Positions 32,480 through 44,322 of a DNA stretch of 64,000 bases are shown piece by piece. A program made the position numbers and the translations under genes. Source of the DNA: Lucinisca nassula (lineage: Eukaryota; Mollusca; Bivalvia; Lucinida; Lucinidae); assembly GCA_963580285.1 (NCBI GenBank), contig OY757023.1, forward strand, positions 125,355,440 to 125,419,439, given 5' to 3'. How positions within the stretch are numbered: position 1 is the stretch's first letter; the number at the start of each line of letters is the position of its first letter. The notes under the pieces were generated by a model. The model saw only the letters and a program-made list of their open reading frames with translations. It was not told the DNA's origin and did no database searches.

Positions 32480-32694
32480 TTAATTAACACTTGTCCTGCT
32501 GAATAAATTAATATTGTCAAAACAGATTCTGATTATCAACCAACCAAGTTATTTGATATAATGTATTCTTTCAATTCACAAGCTAAATGGCATGCCGTAA
32601 ACCGTGTAGATCCTATGAATTTTTCAGAAGCCATCTGACTTCTATTGACTTGCCCTGTTTGTCGTGTTCAATTTCAATATGATAAGGGTTAAGG
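32480..32694. mobile_element. M2 TTAA-type MITE, diverged
   Basis: Left 'ttaacacttgtcctgctgaa', right 'aatatgataagggttaa', core 'accgtgtagatcc'. The arms have several mismatches. Confidence 0.7.
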
Positions 32695-33124
32695 TTGCTG
32701 CATTTTGTGCCCTACATCTTTCTTTGAAAAGCAGAATGACTGATACATGTATCCACTAATTGAGTCATGACCCTATGACCGGCATTTTCATTGGCCAAGA
32801 TGCTCGCCTTGGAAAAAGTTGTAAGTTATATCCATCTCCAAAAGTTGTATGTATGGATGTTTTTGTGCAGGCTACACAATCTATCTTGAAACATTTATCA
32901 AGATGTATATATCAGTATGGTGTAGCATGGGCTTTACTTTCTGGGCATGTCATGTTAAATGGCTAATGTTAGTTATTGAATGAACCAATAGTTTCTTGCA
33001 ATACTTCCTGTAAATGCATTGGGATTTTTTGTGTGTGTGTGTGTGTGTTGGAGGGGGGGGGGGGGGAGTCGGCCTTTGAAAGAATATTTCATTTATTTTG
33101 CACTGGGAAATCTTCACTGGGAAT
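32695..33124. other. no gene recognised; (GT)n and poly-G
   Basis: (GT)n at 33031-33048 is followed by a G run ending near 33067. The rest shows no motif. Confidence 0.5.
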
Positions 33125-33397
33125 GTTTTTGGTTTTGTTTGATTTGAGGCTTAACGTCCCCGTCGACACTGTAAAGGTCATTTTGGAGACGTTGTTTCCA
33201 ATTTTGTGGGACTTTTACCCGACATTGAGATGAAATGACATCTCAAGCCCTGTCGCCCAATGAAACCAATAGGATTTATAAGCATGGACGTTCCGACTCG
33301 CACCGCTTTGCCAGGACAGGCTTAGATCCTCTAAGCGGTTCACCAATACTCGTGTGGGGCCGGTTTCAGCTGTGTGTGCAAGCATCATGCTCACTGG
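33125..33397 (-). mobile_element. SINE-B copy
   Basis: 'ttgatttgaggcttaacgtc', 'ttacccgacattgagatgaa' and 'aggcttagatcctctaagcg'. The head is cut at 'catcatgctcactggg'. Confidence 0.8.
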
Positions 33398-33424
33398 GAA
33401 TGTAAAGGTAAGTTTGAACCGGAG

Positions 33425-33905
33425 ATCTGGGCCCGATTGTTCAAAACTAATGACTTTAAACATATTGTTTAAATTTTGATCATTTGATTTGGCATATACA
33501 CAAACATTTTTTTTCTGAAAAATATGAGTTGCTTTTGCAACTGCAAAAGCTACCATACTCATATTTTACCAGCAAAAATACCATTGCATCTGATACTAGG
33601 CATGCTGGAATTGCAAACAATTATACCATTAATGAGTCTGTTAAGCCAATAATATTTTTTTTGAAACTGGGGCCAGTTGTTCAAAGTATTGTTAGCTTAA
33701 CGAGCTCGTTAGTGATCACATTGTAAACGGTTCTAGCAAGTTTAATATTCAAAATTTTGGTGTTTTTGCTGAAAAAAATGTGAGCAGCTTTTGCGCCTTT
33801 GCTCACATTTTTCAGCAAAAATATTAGCATATTTGCCATAATAAATGATCAAAGTTTTAACGATACGTTAACTAACAACATCGTTAGTTTTTGGTCCATG
33901 GAAGT
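33425..33905. mobile_element. two neighbouring MITEs of family M9 (GGGCC.GTTGTTCAAA ends)
   Basis: The second (33665-33905) has 'ggccagttgttcaaagtatt' on the left, 'aacgatacgttaactaacaa' on the right and a hairpin 'aaaaatgtgagca' / 'tgctcacattttt'. The first (33425-33605) has a weaker hairpin 'atgagttgcttttgc'. Remnants occur at 4930-4990 and 59458-59550. Confidence 0.6.
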
Positions 33906-34125
33906 TGATAAAGTTGATAAAAAGCTGGCAAAGAGAATCATATAAAAGATTTATTGTATGAAGTCAACCTGAAAAAAAATATAACAGAATGATATATTTT
34001 ATGAAAATATGAGAAAATATAACTGTACAGTTTTAATGAGCTAATAAATTTGGAAGTCTGTTTTACATCATTATGCTTCCTGTGCACACAAATAGATACA
34101 AGCTGACATGTGCAACAAGCAAACT

Positions 34126-34339
34126 TAAACTCTTATTATGCTGTTCACGACAACCCTTTTCTTTGGAAACAGTGTAGATCCAGATCAGATGGCTTCTAAA
34201 GAAGCCATCTGATCAGGATCTATACTGTTTGACATTAAATTTATGAATTTCGAGGAATAAATTACATCAAGTAATCTGATTGGTTCAAAGTCAGAAATGG
34301 GTGTGGCTAAACTGAATATTCAGGAAGAGAAGGGTAAAG
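34126..34339. mobile_element. M2 TTAA-type MITE, diverged
   Basis: Core arms 'agatccagatcagatggctt' and 'gaagccatctgatcaggatc' pair well. The ends are mutated. Confidence 0.75.
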
Positions 34340-34419
34340 ACCAGCCTATGCATCTGTACAGACAGATCAGAGTCCTTGCAACTTGCTTGAGATATCTGTG
34401 AAGTTTCATTATAATAACA

Positions 34420-34700
34420 CACCCGTGCGACATAGTAATTTCTTCAAATCTCCAAAATGGCCACTTTTCTGAAGAAAATCTGTGATATTTTTCTTATTTT
34501 TACAGCAAACATAGGTTGTAGGTGCTTGTTAGAACCGCCTCAGTGAGGCGGTTCACTGAGGCGGTCCTAACAAGTACCCACAACCTATGTCTTGGAGCAT
34601 AAATGAGAAAAATAATTTTTATGTATACACCCGTAAACCCCAGTTTTTTCTATAATTATAAAGTGGGGTTTAGGGGTGGGTTCATTTCAAGGACTTGTTT
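34420..34700. mobile_element. MITE-H, copy with partial tip duplication
   Basis: The palindrome at 34507-34592 contains the tip 'gaggcggttcactgaggcgg' twice. The right flank 'aaaccccagttttttctata' is typical. Confidence 0.8.
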
Positions 34701-34702
34701 TG

Positions 34703-35225
34703 TTTGTTTGGAGTGAAATGGTCCTGTACTGGTAAAAACTATTTTGATCATATTGAGCCAGTCAGCTTATCTAACCACAGTTTTTCTGGGCAGGCTTATA
34801 CATAAGTGATTAACCCTTTTTGTACCAAATGGAATCTTCCTCCTTATATATAGCAGGAGTCCATTTTGAAATATAGGGGTGTCAGGTTGTGCTTTCTTCA
34901 AAATTTAGTAGGAAACTGGCTGAACTTTTTGCAAACAATGTAGGCCCTGGTCAGATGCCACGTTCTGCGGCATCTGATCTGGGCCTGCACTGTTTGCCAA
35001 CTACCCGTTTTGGGATGTCTGATACTAAATGGGTTAACTACGAAAGTGATTAACCAGTACAGTGCACATTCTTTTGCCAGATACTAACAACAGCCCTTCC
35101 TTAATTAGGTGAAGATCATAGATCAATCTCCATGAAATAATGTTGACAAACTGGCAGGTATCGAACGCGCAACCTCTTAGTCACTGGTCAGATGTGTACC
35201 CAGCTGAGCGACTGAGACCTGCATC
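34703..35225 (-). mobile_element. SINE-C with M3 insertion
   Basis: The body 'cagtttttctgggcaggctt' and 'agtacagtgcacattctttt' is split by M3 at 34814-35033. The far end has a reversed tRNA-like head 'gtatcgaacgcgcaacctct' ... 'ccagctgagcgactgagacc'. A second SINE-C fragment follows at 35300-35450. Confidence 0.75.
34814..35033. mobile_element. M3 TTAA-type MITE
   Basis: TTAA at 34810-34813 and 35034-35037. The complete hairpin core 'ggccctggtcagatgccacg' pairs with 'tgcggcatctgatctgggcc'. Confidence 0.9.
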
Positions 35226-35451
35226 CACGAAGTGAGTTGTTTGTTTTATCGTTGCAGTTTCAGAGCCCTGTATATAGGTTCATATCAAGTCAGACATGTT
35301 CTCAACCGCACTTTTCCTGGGCAGTCATATACATAAACAGTTAACCAGAACAGTGCACATTCCTTCTCCAGAAACTGACAACTGCCCTTCTTGAATCAGA
35401 GGAATGGAGAGAATGACTGCTTAGAAGATTTCTTGATAAATCCCACACAAA

Positions 35452-35766
35452 AATGTTGCAACCATGTTGCTATGGCAACATGAGTGTACAGAATGAGTTC
35501 AAACAACCAATTAGTACCTTCTCATGTGCACAGGCACAAATACAGAATGTATATCATCACAGATAATAATAGAATATTGATCAAATATATGAACATTATT
35601 TTTCTTAAAAAAAACATATACTACAGCAGTTTATTGTTTCAATGCACATTCAGTTTCATTGTACCGGTAAGAATTTCCAGCAGGAATTTTTCATAATTAA
35701 ATCCTTGTAAAGTTGATAGGGACAGACAATACTTGTTTTAAGCCTAATTTTTTTTTCAGGTATGTT
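35452..35766. other. no feature recognised
   Basis: AT-rich DNA. A short inverted 'gttgcaaccatgttgctatggcaac' patch at 35455 is the only structure seen. Confidence 0.4.
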
Positions 35767-35770
35767 TTAA

Positions 35771-36221
35771 CCCTTATCCCGCTGAACATCACTGCCCCTA
35801 CCTTTGCAAACAGTATAGATCCAGATCAGATGGCTTATCAGGAAGCCATCTGATCAGGATCTACACTGTTTGCCATGCAGTTTGTGAACTGACTGAATAT
35901 ATTATATGGGCCCCGTCAAGCGATTTTGGTACTTATCACCTATGCGAGCAGCGAAGGTTCAGGCGAGCCTGCGCAACCGCGCAGTCTCGCGAAAACCTTC
36001 GCTGCTCGCTCATAACAGCAGTGAATCAAGAGGAACCTTCCGACAGAATGCCATATCCCTGACCCCTCTGAATGGCTGGGCATGCGCAGTTAAAATTTGT
36101 CATGACAGAATGCTCGAAGACACAAATTCGCTTGGCGGGGCTCATATCATGTACTTGTAATTTTATTGGTTGTTATTCAGAAATGGGTGTGGTTGAATTA
36201 ATTTATTCAGCAGGATAAGGG
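35771..36221. mobile_element. M2 TTAA-type MITE carrying the 236-bp element
   Basis: TTAA at 35767-35770 and 36222-36225. Left half with core hairpin at 35812-35870, right half 'cagaaatgggtgtgg' to 'aggataaggg'. Without the insertion the element would be about 211 bp. Confidence 0.9.
35908..36143 (+). mobile_element. 236-bp inverted-repeat element, copy 2
   Basis: Target duplication ATAT at 35904-35907 and 36144-36147. Termini 'gggccccgtcaagcg' and 'cgcttggcggggctc'. Confidence 0.93.
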
Positions 36222-36312
36222 TTAACCTATAAAAGGAACATGAGCAAACAGAGTAGCCACAGAATAGATGCCGCAATTGAAGTGTCTGATCAGGATCTGT
36301 GGTTAGAGTATC

Positions 36313-36535
36313 TGCAGAACACATCACGATAACAAGTCCGTGAAACGAAGACCCCTCTAAACCCCACTTTATATAGAGAAAAGTGGGGTGTAAGGGGGTA
36401 AACATAATCTGCCTTATTTTAGCTCAAAAACATAGATTGTGGGTACTCGTTAGAACCGCCTCAATGAGGCGGTTCTAACGAGTATCCACAATCTATGTTA
36501 AAAGCAGAAATAAGAAAGGTGTTACAATGTTTACC
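36313..36535. mobile_element. MITE-H (ACAAGTCCGTG variant)
   Basis: Perfect palindrome at 36427-36499 apart from one base ('gtactcgttagaaccgcctc' and mirror). Left end 'catcacgataacaagtccgt'. Confidence 0.88.
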
Positions 36536-37244
36536 TAATATTTGTTACTTCTGACCCCATATTGGATGCCATGATTTAGCACGGACATGTTTTCCTAATG
36601 AGATTCTGCAACTGAAGTGTCTGATCAGGATCTGTGGTTCTACACCGTTTAATAAAAACATAGGAATTTTGATAAATCTTACCTAAAACTGGAAATGATT
36701 TCACATATGGATTTTTAAGTATAAACAAGAGTCATATATGTTAACAGAGAAACAAAATAGCAGCAGCAACAAAAACAAACATACAACCACAGCAGAAAAT
36801 GGCTACTCAACTATGCTCAAAGCCCGGTTCAAACCAACTGTGGCAACATTCCTAGAAATTCAGCCAGCTCCCTTGTGGTCATAAAATCCACATACATGTA
36901 CATATGGGGTTTGCATAGCATGCATTTATCCATATATGACACATACTGGGACATTCCACTTAACAATTCTGAGCCGGTCTTTTGCAATTTCTCAGAGATA
37001 TCAAACCAGTTTTATTTGATTTACAAATTTAATTCAGATTCTTAAAGCAAACACTCTAGACTCTGATCAGGCACTACATCCTGCCTTGTCTGACCTGGGG
37101 TAACACTGCTTATATCCCGGGCACTGGGCATATATGAGTTCAGAATTTAGCCGCCCACAGTCCTAACTGAACCTTGGACCACATGAGCACAAGTCAGATT
37201 CATATACATTTGACTTAGTGAATGGGTTATTATGTGTGGACAGC
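36536..37244. other. no gene recognised
   Basis: Core-arm words ('tgatcaggcactaca') at 37055-37105 suggest one more decayed MITE. Otherwise nothing. Confidence 0.4.
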
Positions 37245-37437
37245 ATAACCCTTATCCCAGTGACCATGAGAACCCCTACTTTTGCAAACAGTGTAGATCC
37301 AGATCAGAAGGCTTTTGAAGAAGCCATCTGATCAGGATCTACACTGTTTGCCATACAGTCACTATATCAAGAAATTTGATTGGTCGATAGTCATAAATGG
37401 TGTGGCTAAAAAAATTTATTCAGCAGGATAAGTGTTA
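37245..37437. mobile_element. M2 TTAA-type MITE
   Basis: Core arms 'agtgtagatccagatcagaa' and 'tctgatcaggatctacactg'. Flanking TTAA sites are mutated to ATAA and TTAT. Confidence 0.8.
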
Positions 37438-37665
37438 TTTAAACTGAATTATTGCTGAATTCTAATATCAATAAAAATAATAATAATAATAATAATAATG
37501 TAGACACAGTCTTTCAGCAAAACAATGCAACCCTGTTTGTGAATAAAACCTCCAGGCAACACAAATTACTGAGACTAATTTGTCTGCCAACATTTCATGG
37601 TGAAAACATAATTGATATCATATTCACAGTGAAAATTTACATATAAATAGATCTTTCTTTTTTAA

Positions 37666-37864
37666 CCCTTTTTGTGCCAAATGGAATCTTCCACTTTATA
37701 TACAGCAGGAGTCCATATCAAAATTAAGTGGTGTCAGGTTGATTTTTCTTCAAAATTGATTTGGAAAATGGCTGAACATTTTGCAAACAGTGAAGGCCCT
37801 GATCATGATCTGGGCCTGCGCTGTTTGCCAAGACACCCCTTTAGGGGTTTCTGGTACTGAATGG
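37666..37864. mobile_element. M3 TTAA-type MITE
   Basis: TTAA at 37662-37665 and 37865-37868. Ends 'ccctttttgtgccaaatgga' and 'tactgaatggg'. The core hairpin is shortened. Confidence 0.88.
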
Positions 37865-37907
37865 GTTAATGTTTATCATTCCTTATAATGAGTCATGAGC
37901 ATATAAG

Positions 37908-38289
37908 TATCTTATATGGGTGTGAGGGGTGGATAGAAAAATCCGTCCCGAGGGACACTGTCCGGCATCACAAGGCTTGCCGAGTGATGCCGGACAGTGA
38001 TCCCGAGGGACAGACTTTTATTGGATTCTTCTTCTTGCATACCTTCCATTTCTATTGCGAATTTTTAATGCTGCTGTCACTCCGGTTACCGACGTCCGCC
38101 ATTTTGTGATGACACAACAGGAATGTTTAGAGACGTCACGCATGACGCCGCTGCACATGAGGTTATAATCAACCAGTGCATTTATCAAACAAGCGATTAT
38201 ATTCGATTTGGGGTCGGAACACCAGGATCAGAACATAAATTTCTATCCCAGGGTAAAATCACGGATTTCCTTGTCTGGTGTGCAAGAAC
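37908..38289 (+). mobile_element. large-hairpin element M6, copy 2
   Basis: Reverse complement of 2656-3062: hairpin 'cactgtccggcatcac' / 'gtgatgccggacagtg' at 37913-38022, then 'tccggttaccgacgtccgcc' through 'cttgtctggtgtgcaagaa'. Confidence 0.8.
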
Positions 38290-38439
38290 ACCTGTTATTG
38301 TCATTTGGGAACAACAAATGTGCAGATCAGACTGCACATCTGCCCTGTCTAATCAGCACCTTTATGTTTACTGCTTAGATATTTTTGCTTTGCGTTTTAT
38401 GGTTCTTTCACTTATATTGGGCCAATAATTAATCAGATG

Positions 38440-38770
38440 AGGGCAAAATCCGTTTGAATTGCAGAACTTGGCATCTCACATGTGACCCGAGCCAGGCTTG
38501 AACCCAAAGCGAATTAGCCCTTATCTTGCTGTTCACAGCCCCTATCTTTGCAAACAGTGTAGATCCAGATCAGATGGCTTCTGAAGAAGCCATCTGATCA
38601 GGATCTACACTGTTTGGCATTCAGTTAATGAATTTGTAGCAATAAATTACATCAAGTAATTTGATTGGTTGATAGACAGAAATGGGTGTGGCTTAAATGA
38701 ATAGTCAGCAAGAGAAGGGTTAAGAGTCAGCGCTCTTATCAACTTGGCCACAGAGGCCTGTTTTATCACT
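38440..38770 (-). mobile_element. SINE-D with M2 insertion at TTAA
   Basis: 'cacatgtgacccgagccagg' (left) and 'gagtcagcgctcttatcaac' (right) are the two halves of a reversed tRNA-like head, separated by M2 at about 38514-38723. Confidence 0.75.
38514..38723. mobile_element. M2 TTAA-type MITE nested in SINE-D
   Basis: 'cccttatcttgctgttcaca' to 'cagcaagagaagggttaa', with perfect core 'gatggcttctgaagaagcca'. The right TTAA is intact and the left one reads TTAG. Confidence 0.85.
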
Positions 38771-38984
38771 TGGACAGTACATTAACTAGTTTCTAGATTC
38801 TAGACAGTCTGTGTACCTGACCCGGCTGGTTTATGTCTTACCAGGTTGCAAACACAGCAACAGGTTTTCACACGATGGGGCACATTATAAGTTAACAATG
38901 ATTAAATTGCCTGCAAAGAACATATCTTCAATATAAATCACACAATGCATCCGAGGTCATGTTACAAATTATGTATGTGCTGTT

Positions 38985-39540
38985 CATTATGCATAAAAGG
39001 CATGTGCATAACAAACGAGATTTCGCCGAAGGCTATGTCGCGCCTGTGGGGGTGCAAAGTCAGCGAGCCATGACATCTAGGCCAAGGTCAAACATAGATG
39101 TTTGCATAAAAGTTGCCATTCTTAAATGCAAACTTGTACTAACTATCATTAATTAAGCTGTAATAATTCTTGAGAAATGAACTTCAACATTAGGGTGAAC
39201 CCTAGTGTGGTTGCAATATTTTACAAAGTCAGTGAATCATAAAATGTGGGTCAAGGTCAAATATGGATGCTTGTATTTAAGTTTCCATCTCCAGATACAA
39301 GTTTGTACCAAGTATCATTAATGAAGCTCTTATAGTTCTTGAGAAATAAACTTGACCATTTGGGTGAACGCAAGGGTGGTCGCAATATTTTACAAAGTCA
39401 GTGAACCATGAAATGTAGGTCAAGGTCAAATATAAAAATGCTTGCATTTAAGTTGTCATCCCCAGATTCAAGTTTGTACCAAATATCATTAATGAAGCTC
39501 TTATAGTTCTTGCAAAATAAACTTGACCATTAGGGTGAAT
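38985..39540 (+). repeat. tandem family F (about 165-bp units), first locus
   Basis: Starts 'gagatttcgccgaaggctat'. Units share 'tcaaggtcaaatatggatgc' and 'catttgggtgaacgcaaggg'. Same family as 62945-63700. Confidence 0.8.
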
Positions 39541-39890
39541 AAATTTATTCAGCAGGATCTAAACATTTTTTTTTTTGTTGATATAACATGCTTTCATGGT
39601 TTTCGCTAAAATTCCAATTCTTTATCATTATGTACATTTCTAGCAATTTGATTGGTTGAAATAAAAGTTTTATATTGAGCAAGAATCTCAGAACAATGTC
39701 GCTCAGCGACAGGTAGTAACATAACATAACAATAAGGAGCATGTTTTGAACCTGAGTGTTACTCAGTATTAGACATTGTTTATGAAATAACTTCAACAGC
39801 ATTTGATTAAAAGATGGTAAACCATTCAAAACATAAATGTTACACAAGAAATAAATTGAATTTAAGGACTTGACGATTTTTCGCTTAAGA

Positions 39891-40057
39891 AATAGATCAG
39901 CTCTAGCTGTGATTTGTTGAGTAATAAATCACAGTTTGGAGGTCAGTTGTAAAGTAGACAAATCACAAGCGCGTAGCGCGCGTGATTTGTCTACTTACAA
40001 CTAACCGACAAACTGTGATTTATTACTCAACAAATCACAGACAAGAGCTGATCTATT
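39891..40057. repeat. long palindrome of about 165 bp
   Basis: Arms 'gtgatttgttgagtaataaa' and 'tttattactcaacaaatcac', inner arms 'aagtagacaaatcac' and 'gtgatttgtctactt', tip 'gcgcgtagcgcgcg'. Only a few mismatches over about 75 bp per arm. Confidence 0.9.
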
Positions 40058-40620
40058 TCGATTCTAACACGCTGAAAATCGGCAATAATGTTGTTGTTTC
40101 CTTCAAAATCGCACAACCTTTCGCCATTGTAAGAAAAAATCCCGCTAAAATTATCGACTGAAACACATGCATTTATATCCTTTTCTTACGTTTTCGATGC
40201 GAGGAAATGACGTTACACCGTCTAACGTTAAGGAAATCGACTAGTGACGTCATAAATTGGGAATTTTAATGACGTCATTCGTCACGCTCTTCCAAGCTGA
40301 GATTTGTTGCAGAATAAAACAGTTATTTTCCATTGCGTATATAGGCGCTCTGTGTTAGAATTGTGTTTCTTTCACAAGATGGCAGCTTCTAATTGAATAA
40401 TCATTCCACTGTGGCAGTTGGTAAGTTCATTCTTACGCTTTCGAAATAATTCCTAAACATTTACCGTTGTGGTGCCATTTTAACATTTCAATGACAAAGT
40501 TGGAATTATAAGGAATGAATTATCATTTTTGTGGCTTTTATCGATGTGTAAACAAACCCCAAAATTAGTACTGAAAGAGGTTGTGACATACTTGTTATAA
40601 CTGCTTTGTTGTGGTGTTAC
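40058..40620. other. no gene recognised
   Basis: No open frame with splice context and no repeat recognised. TGACGTCA-like words at 40208-40280 are noted only. Confidence 0.35.
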
Positions 40621-40621
40621 A

Positions 40622-43365
40622 TCACAAAAACACGCCTATATGATATTGACCCCCTTGAACCCCACTTTTATATAGTAAAACTGGGGTTTCTGGGGGTATA
40701 CCTTATTTTTCTTATTTCTGCTCTAAAATATAGATTGTGGGTACTCGTCAGAACCGCCTCGATGAGGCGGTTCTAACGAGTGCCCACAATCTATATTTGG
40801 TGCAGAAATTAGAACGAGAGGCCCATGGGCCACTATGCTCACCAGAGCTCAGGTGGGCACTGCCCAATGACAGCCATGTATTTTAACATGATACCATTTT
40901 AATCTACCAATTATAAAGTCTCCCAAATGAACCCCTATATCCAAATGAGCATCCATATGGACTCAGTATCTAAAACATTAGGCCTTTTATTAAGTAGAGG
41001 GTGTAGGGCATGGACCCAATGGTTGGTATCACTAAATGCGTCTTATCATAAGGAATGAGAATATATATAATGTAGCAGTGGGGATCTGTATACCGGAGTT
41101 ATAAGGCCTCTTAAGCAGTGGAGGGGCTGGGGCATGTCCTGTTGATCCCAGGAAAGCCCAAGATTGTTGTCCCTATAAGGACCAAGAATATATATATATA
41201 TATGGTTTATGGGTGGGACTTTGAATGGTTTCTGATATATGAGGCCCTTCTATGACGTGGAGAGGAGAGGAATAGCCCCTGCAACCCCCAAGTGGTGTGC
41301 TATTGATAAGGAAAAAGAACATATATAATCATGGGGTGGGGATTTGAATGGTTTTTTACTGAAATATATGGAGGGGCAGGGCGCACTGCCCTAGCACAAA
41401 GTGACCCTCAGATTGGTGTGACTGAATGAGTCTTAACATAAGGAACAAGAATATTATAGTTTATGGGTGGGGATCTGAATGATTTCTGAGATATATGGCT
41501 TTTAATGAAGTAAAGCAGTTGCGCATGACCCAGGCAGTCCGGATGACTCCCAAGCTAGTGTTATTTGAATGTGTCTTATCACAAAGAAGATAATTATATA
41601 TGGTTTAGGGGTGGGGTTCTAAACAGTTTCTGAGATATATAGCCTTTTGTGAAGTGGTGGGGTGGGGCAAGGCCCTGGCTTGACCCGGAAGACCTCCAGG
41701 TTGACGTCAATGAATGTGTCTTATCATAAGGAACAACAATATATATGGTTAGAGGTGGGGATCTGTAAGGTTTCCAAGATATTGGGACTTTAATGAAATG
41801 AAGGGGTGGAGCACGACTCCGGCACATCCTGGGGGACCCCCAGGTTAGTGTCAATGAATGCGTCATATCATAAGAAACAAGAAAATATGAGTTTTTGGGG
41901 CGGGGATCTGAATGGTTTCTGAGATAGATGGCCTTTTGTGAAGTGGACGGGTGAGGCAAGGCCCCGGCGCACCCAGGAAGACCCCCAAATTGGTGTCAAT
42001 GAATGAGTCTCTTCATAAGGAACAAGAATATATAGGGTTTAGGGGTGGGAATCTGTAAGGTTTCCAAGATATTGGGCCTTTTATGAAATGGAGGGGGTGG
42101 GGCATAACCCCGACACAAACCGGGGGACCCCCAGTTTGGTGTCACTGAATGCGTCTTATCATAAGGAACAAGAATATATATGGTTTTGGGGTGGGGATCT
42201 AAATGGTTTCTGAGATATATGGCCTTTTGTGAAGAAGAAGGGGTGGGGCAAGGCCCAGGCGTGGGGCAAGGCCCAGGCGCACCCCGGGAGACCCCCAAGT
42301 TGGTGTCAGTGAATGTATATTTTCATAAGGAACAAGAATATATATGGTTTAGGGGTGGGGATCTGTAAGGTTTCCAAGATATTGGGCCTTTTATGGAATG
42401 GAGGGGGTGGGGCATGACCCTGGCACATACCGGGGGACCCCAGGTTGGTGTCACTGAATGCATCTTATCATAAGGAACAAGAATATATATGGTTTTGGGG
42501 TGGGGATCTGGATGGTTTCTGAGTTATAAGGCCTTTTATGAAGTGGAGGGGGCGGGGAATGGCCCCAGCTTAACCTGGGGGGACCCCCATGTTGGCATTA
42601 AAGCATATGGCTGAGAGACATTTACTCAAAGAACATTTCTATAAAAGTTTTGTCAAAATATCTGCAATAACTTGGCAGCAAATGCCATTTTTCAATTTTC
42701 CCCATTATAAGTCTATGGAAAATCTAAGTTGCCATAGCAACCAAACTAAAGAGCCAAATTTTATAAAAAACACAAAACCTATAAAGACAAATATGGTGAA
42801 TATTTCCAAAAACTCTCAGCCTAATAGAGCATTCGGTTTCTGAGGAGATGATTTTTGAAGTATTTTTTTTTTATATTTTTTTTTATTATGGTTTCCATGG
42901 TAACCAACAGAAATGAGCAGTAGGCCTAAAATCATATGGAAGATAGTAGATTGCCTAAGGAACATTTCTATGAAAGTTTTGTCAAAATATCTGCAAAGGG
43001 TTGGCAATAAATGCCATTTTTCTATTTTCCCCATTATAAGTCTATGGAAACTCTAAGTTGCCATAGCAACCAAACTAATGAGCCGATTTTCATTAAAAAC
43101 ACAAACTTTCAATCCCCCTGCCCAAGGATGCTACAGATGAAATTTGGGCTGAATCGGCCCAGTGGCTTCAGAGGAGATGTCGTATGAAAATGTTGACGAA
43201 GACGACGCAGACACAGACGACGACGACGGACAACTGCCTATAAGCTCCCCCGGAGCCTTTGGCTCTGGTGAGCTAAAAATATCACATTTTTTCATCATAA
43301 AATTTTCATTTTTTCGGCGATAAAGGTGGCAATGTATTTGTATTGGCGTGTTTGCGTATTGTAAC
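40622..43365. mobile_element. MITE-H split by HINE B
   Basis: Left part 40622-40814 ('catcacaaaaacacgcctat', hairpin at about 40726-40796). Right part 43277-43365 ('aaatatcacattttttcatc' to 'tattggcgtgtttgcgta'). Joining the two gives a normal MITE-H of about 280 bp. Confidence 0.88.
40815..43276 (+). mobile_element. HINE/Helitron2-like element B with tandem core
   Basis: 5' end 'gagaggcccatgggccacta' with 'gctcaccagagc'. About ten core units resemble those of element A. (GAC)n at 43195-43226, 3' hairpin 'ccggagcctttggctctgg', terminal CTAA. 'gctcaccagagc' near the 5' end is the inverse of 'gctctggtgagc' at the 3' end. No protein is encoded. Confidence 0.85.
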
Positions 43366-43371
43366 TAATAC

Positions 43372-43862
43372 AGTCAACCCTCTTTATACCATCTATATAA
43401 CAACAAAACTCGTTATAACGAAAATTTCATTGGAATGAAGCCTTATCTCATGGCTTAGCCTTGAATCCATTGCCTTTGGCTTCCCTGTGGTTGGAAATGC
43501 CTGTATCAAACCCATAGTCATGTAAAATAGTTGCAATTAAACACTCCAAGAAACAAACGTTACAGGTATTTGTTAGAATCGCGTCACAGGTATTTCACAC
43601 AGGGGATTATAACAAATGTCTTCTAACAAATGTCTATAACATTAATATCTTGGAATAAATGTTATAGGTATTTGTTAGAATCGACTCAAAGAGGCAATTC
43701 TTACAAATGTCTATAACCTTTGTTTCTTGGAGTAATGTAAGTGTAAATACCCTTTAGTACCTATCATACTCCTAACTGGGATTCTTTATGATGGCAAGTT
43801 TTTTATAATGGCACGATATTAAGGAACAGATACTGTCATAACGAGGGTCCTCTATACCATGT
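43372..43862. mobile_element. MITE with ACAGTCAACCCTC-type ends and hairpin core
   Basis: Left 'acagtcaaccctctttatac' and right 'taacgagggtcctctatacc' are inverted. The interior (43545-43740) has arms 'aggtatttgttagaatcg' / 'gaggcaattcttacaaatgt', another version of the MITE-H core, plus a partial duplication. Confidence 0.75.
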
Positions 43863-43966
43863 ATACATGTGAGAAATGTTATTTCAACAAGTACCCAGAG
43901 CATCATGTTTTGACCCTTCCAGTGCTGTTGAAGATTCTACCACAGGCAACAACCTAATACCATATC

Positions 43967-44262
43967 ATATCATCACAAAAACACACCTATATAATTTTGA
44001 CCCCCTTGAACACCACTTTTATATAGTAAAACTGGGGTTTACAGGGGTAAAATTTACTTTTCTTATTTCTGCTAAAAAATATAGATTGTGGGCACCTATT
44101 AGAACCGCCTCATCGAGGCGGTTCTAACAGGTACCCACAATCTATATTTTGAGCAGAAATAAGAAAAAATATCACAATTTTTCATCTAAACATCTGTTTG
44201 TTTTGGAGGTAAAGATTACAATGTATTTGTATAGGCGTGTTTTCATAATGTTATGATTCACT
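43967..44262. mobile_element. MITE-H, best full-length copy
   Basis: Ends 'atcacaaaaacacacctata' and 'tataggcgtgttttcataat'. The palindrome at 44078-44151 pairs throughout except one base pair. It shows the undisturbed sequence 'agaaataagaaaaaatatca' at the site used by HINE insertions elsewhere. Confidence 0.92.
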
Positions 44263-44322
44263 TTATAATGTCCAGCCTTATTTTCTATGAAAAAACTTAA
44301 AATACCGTTTGCTAGTCCTGAC

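Noticed and set aside
41594..42298. Proline-rich minus-strand frames of 100-121 codons
   Set aside because: They are antisense to the tandem core of HINE B and exist because units repeat in register.
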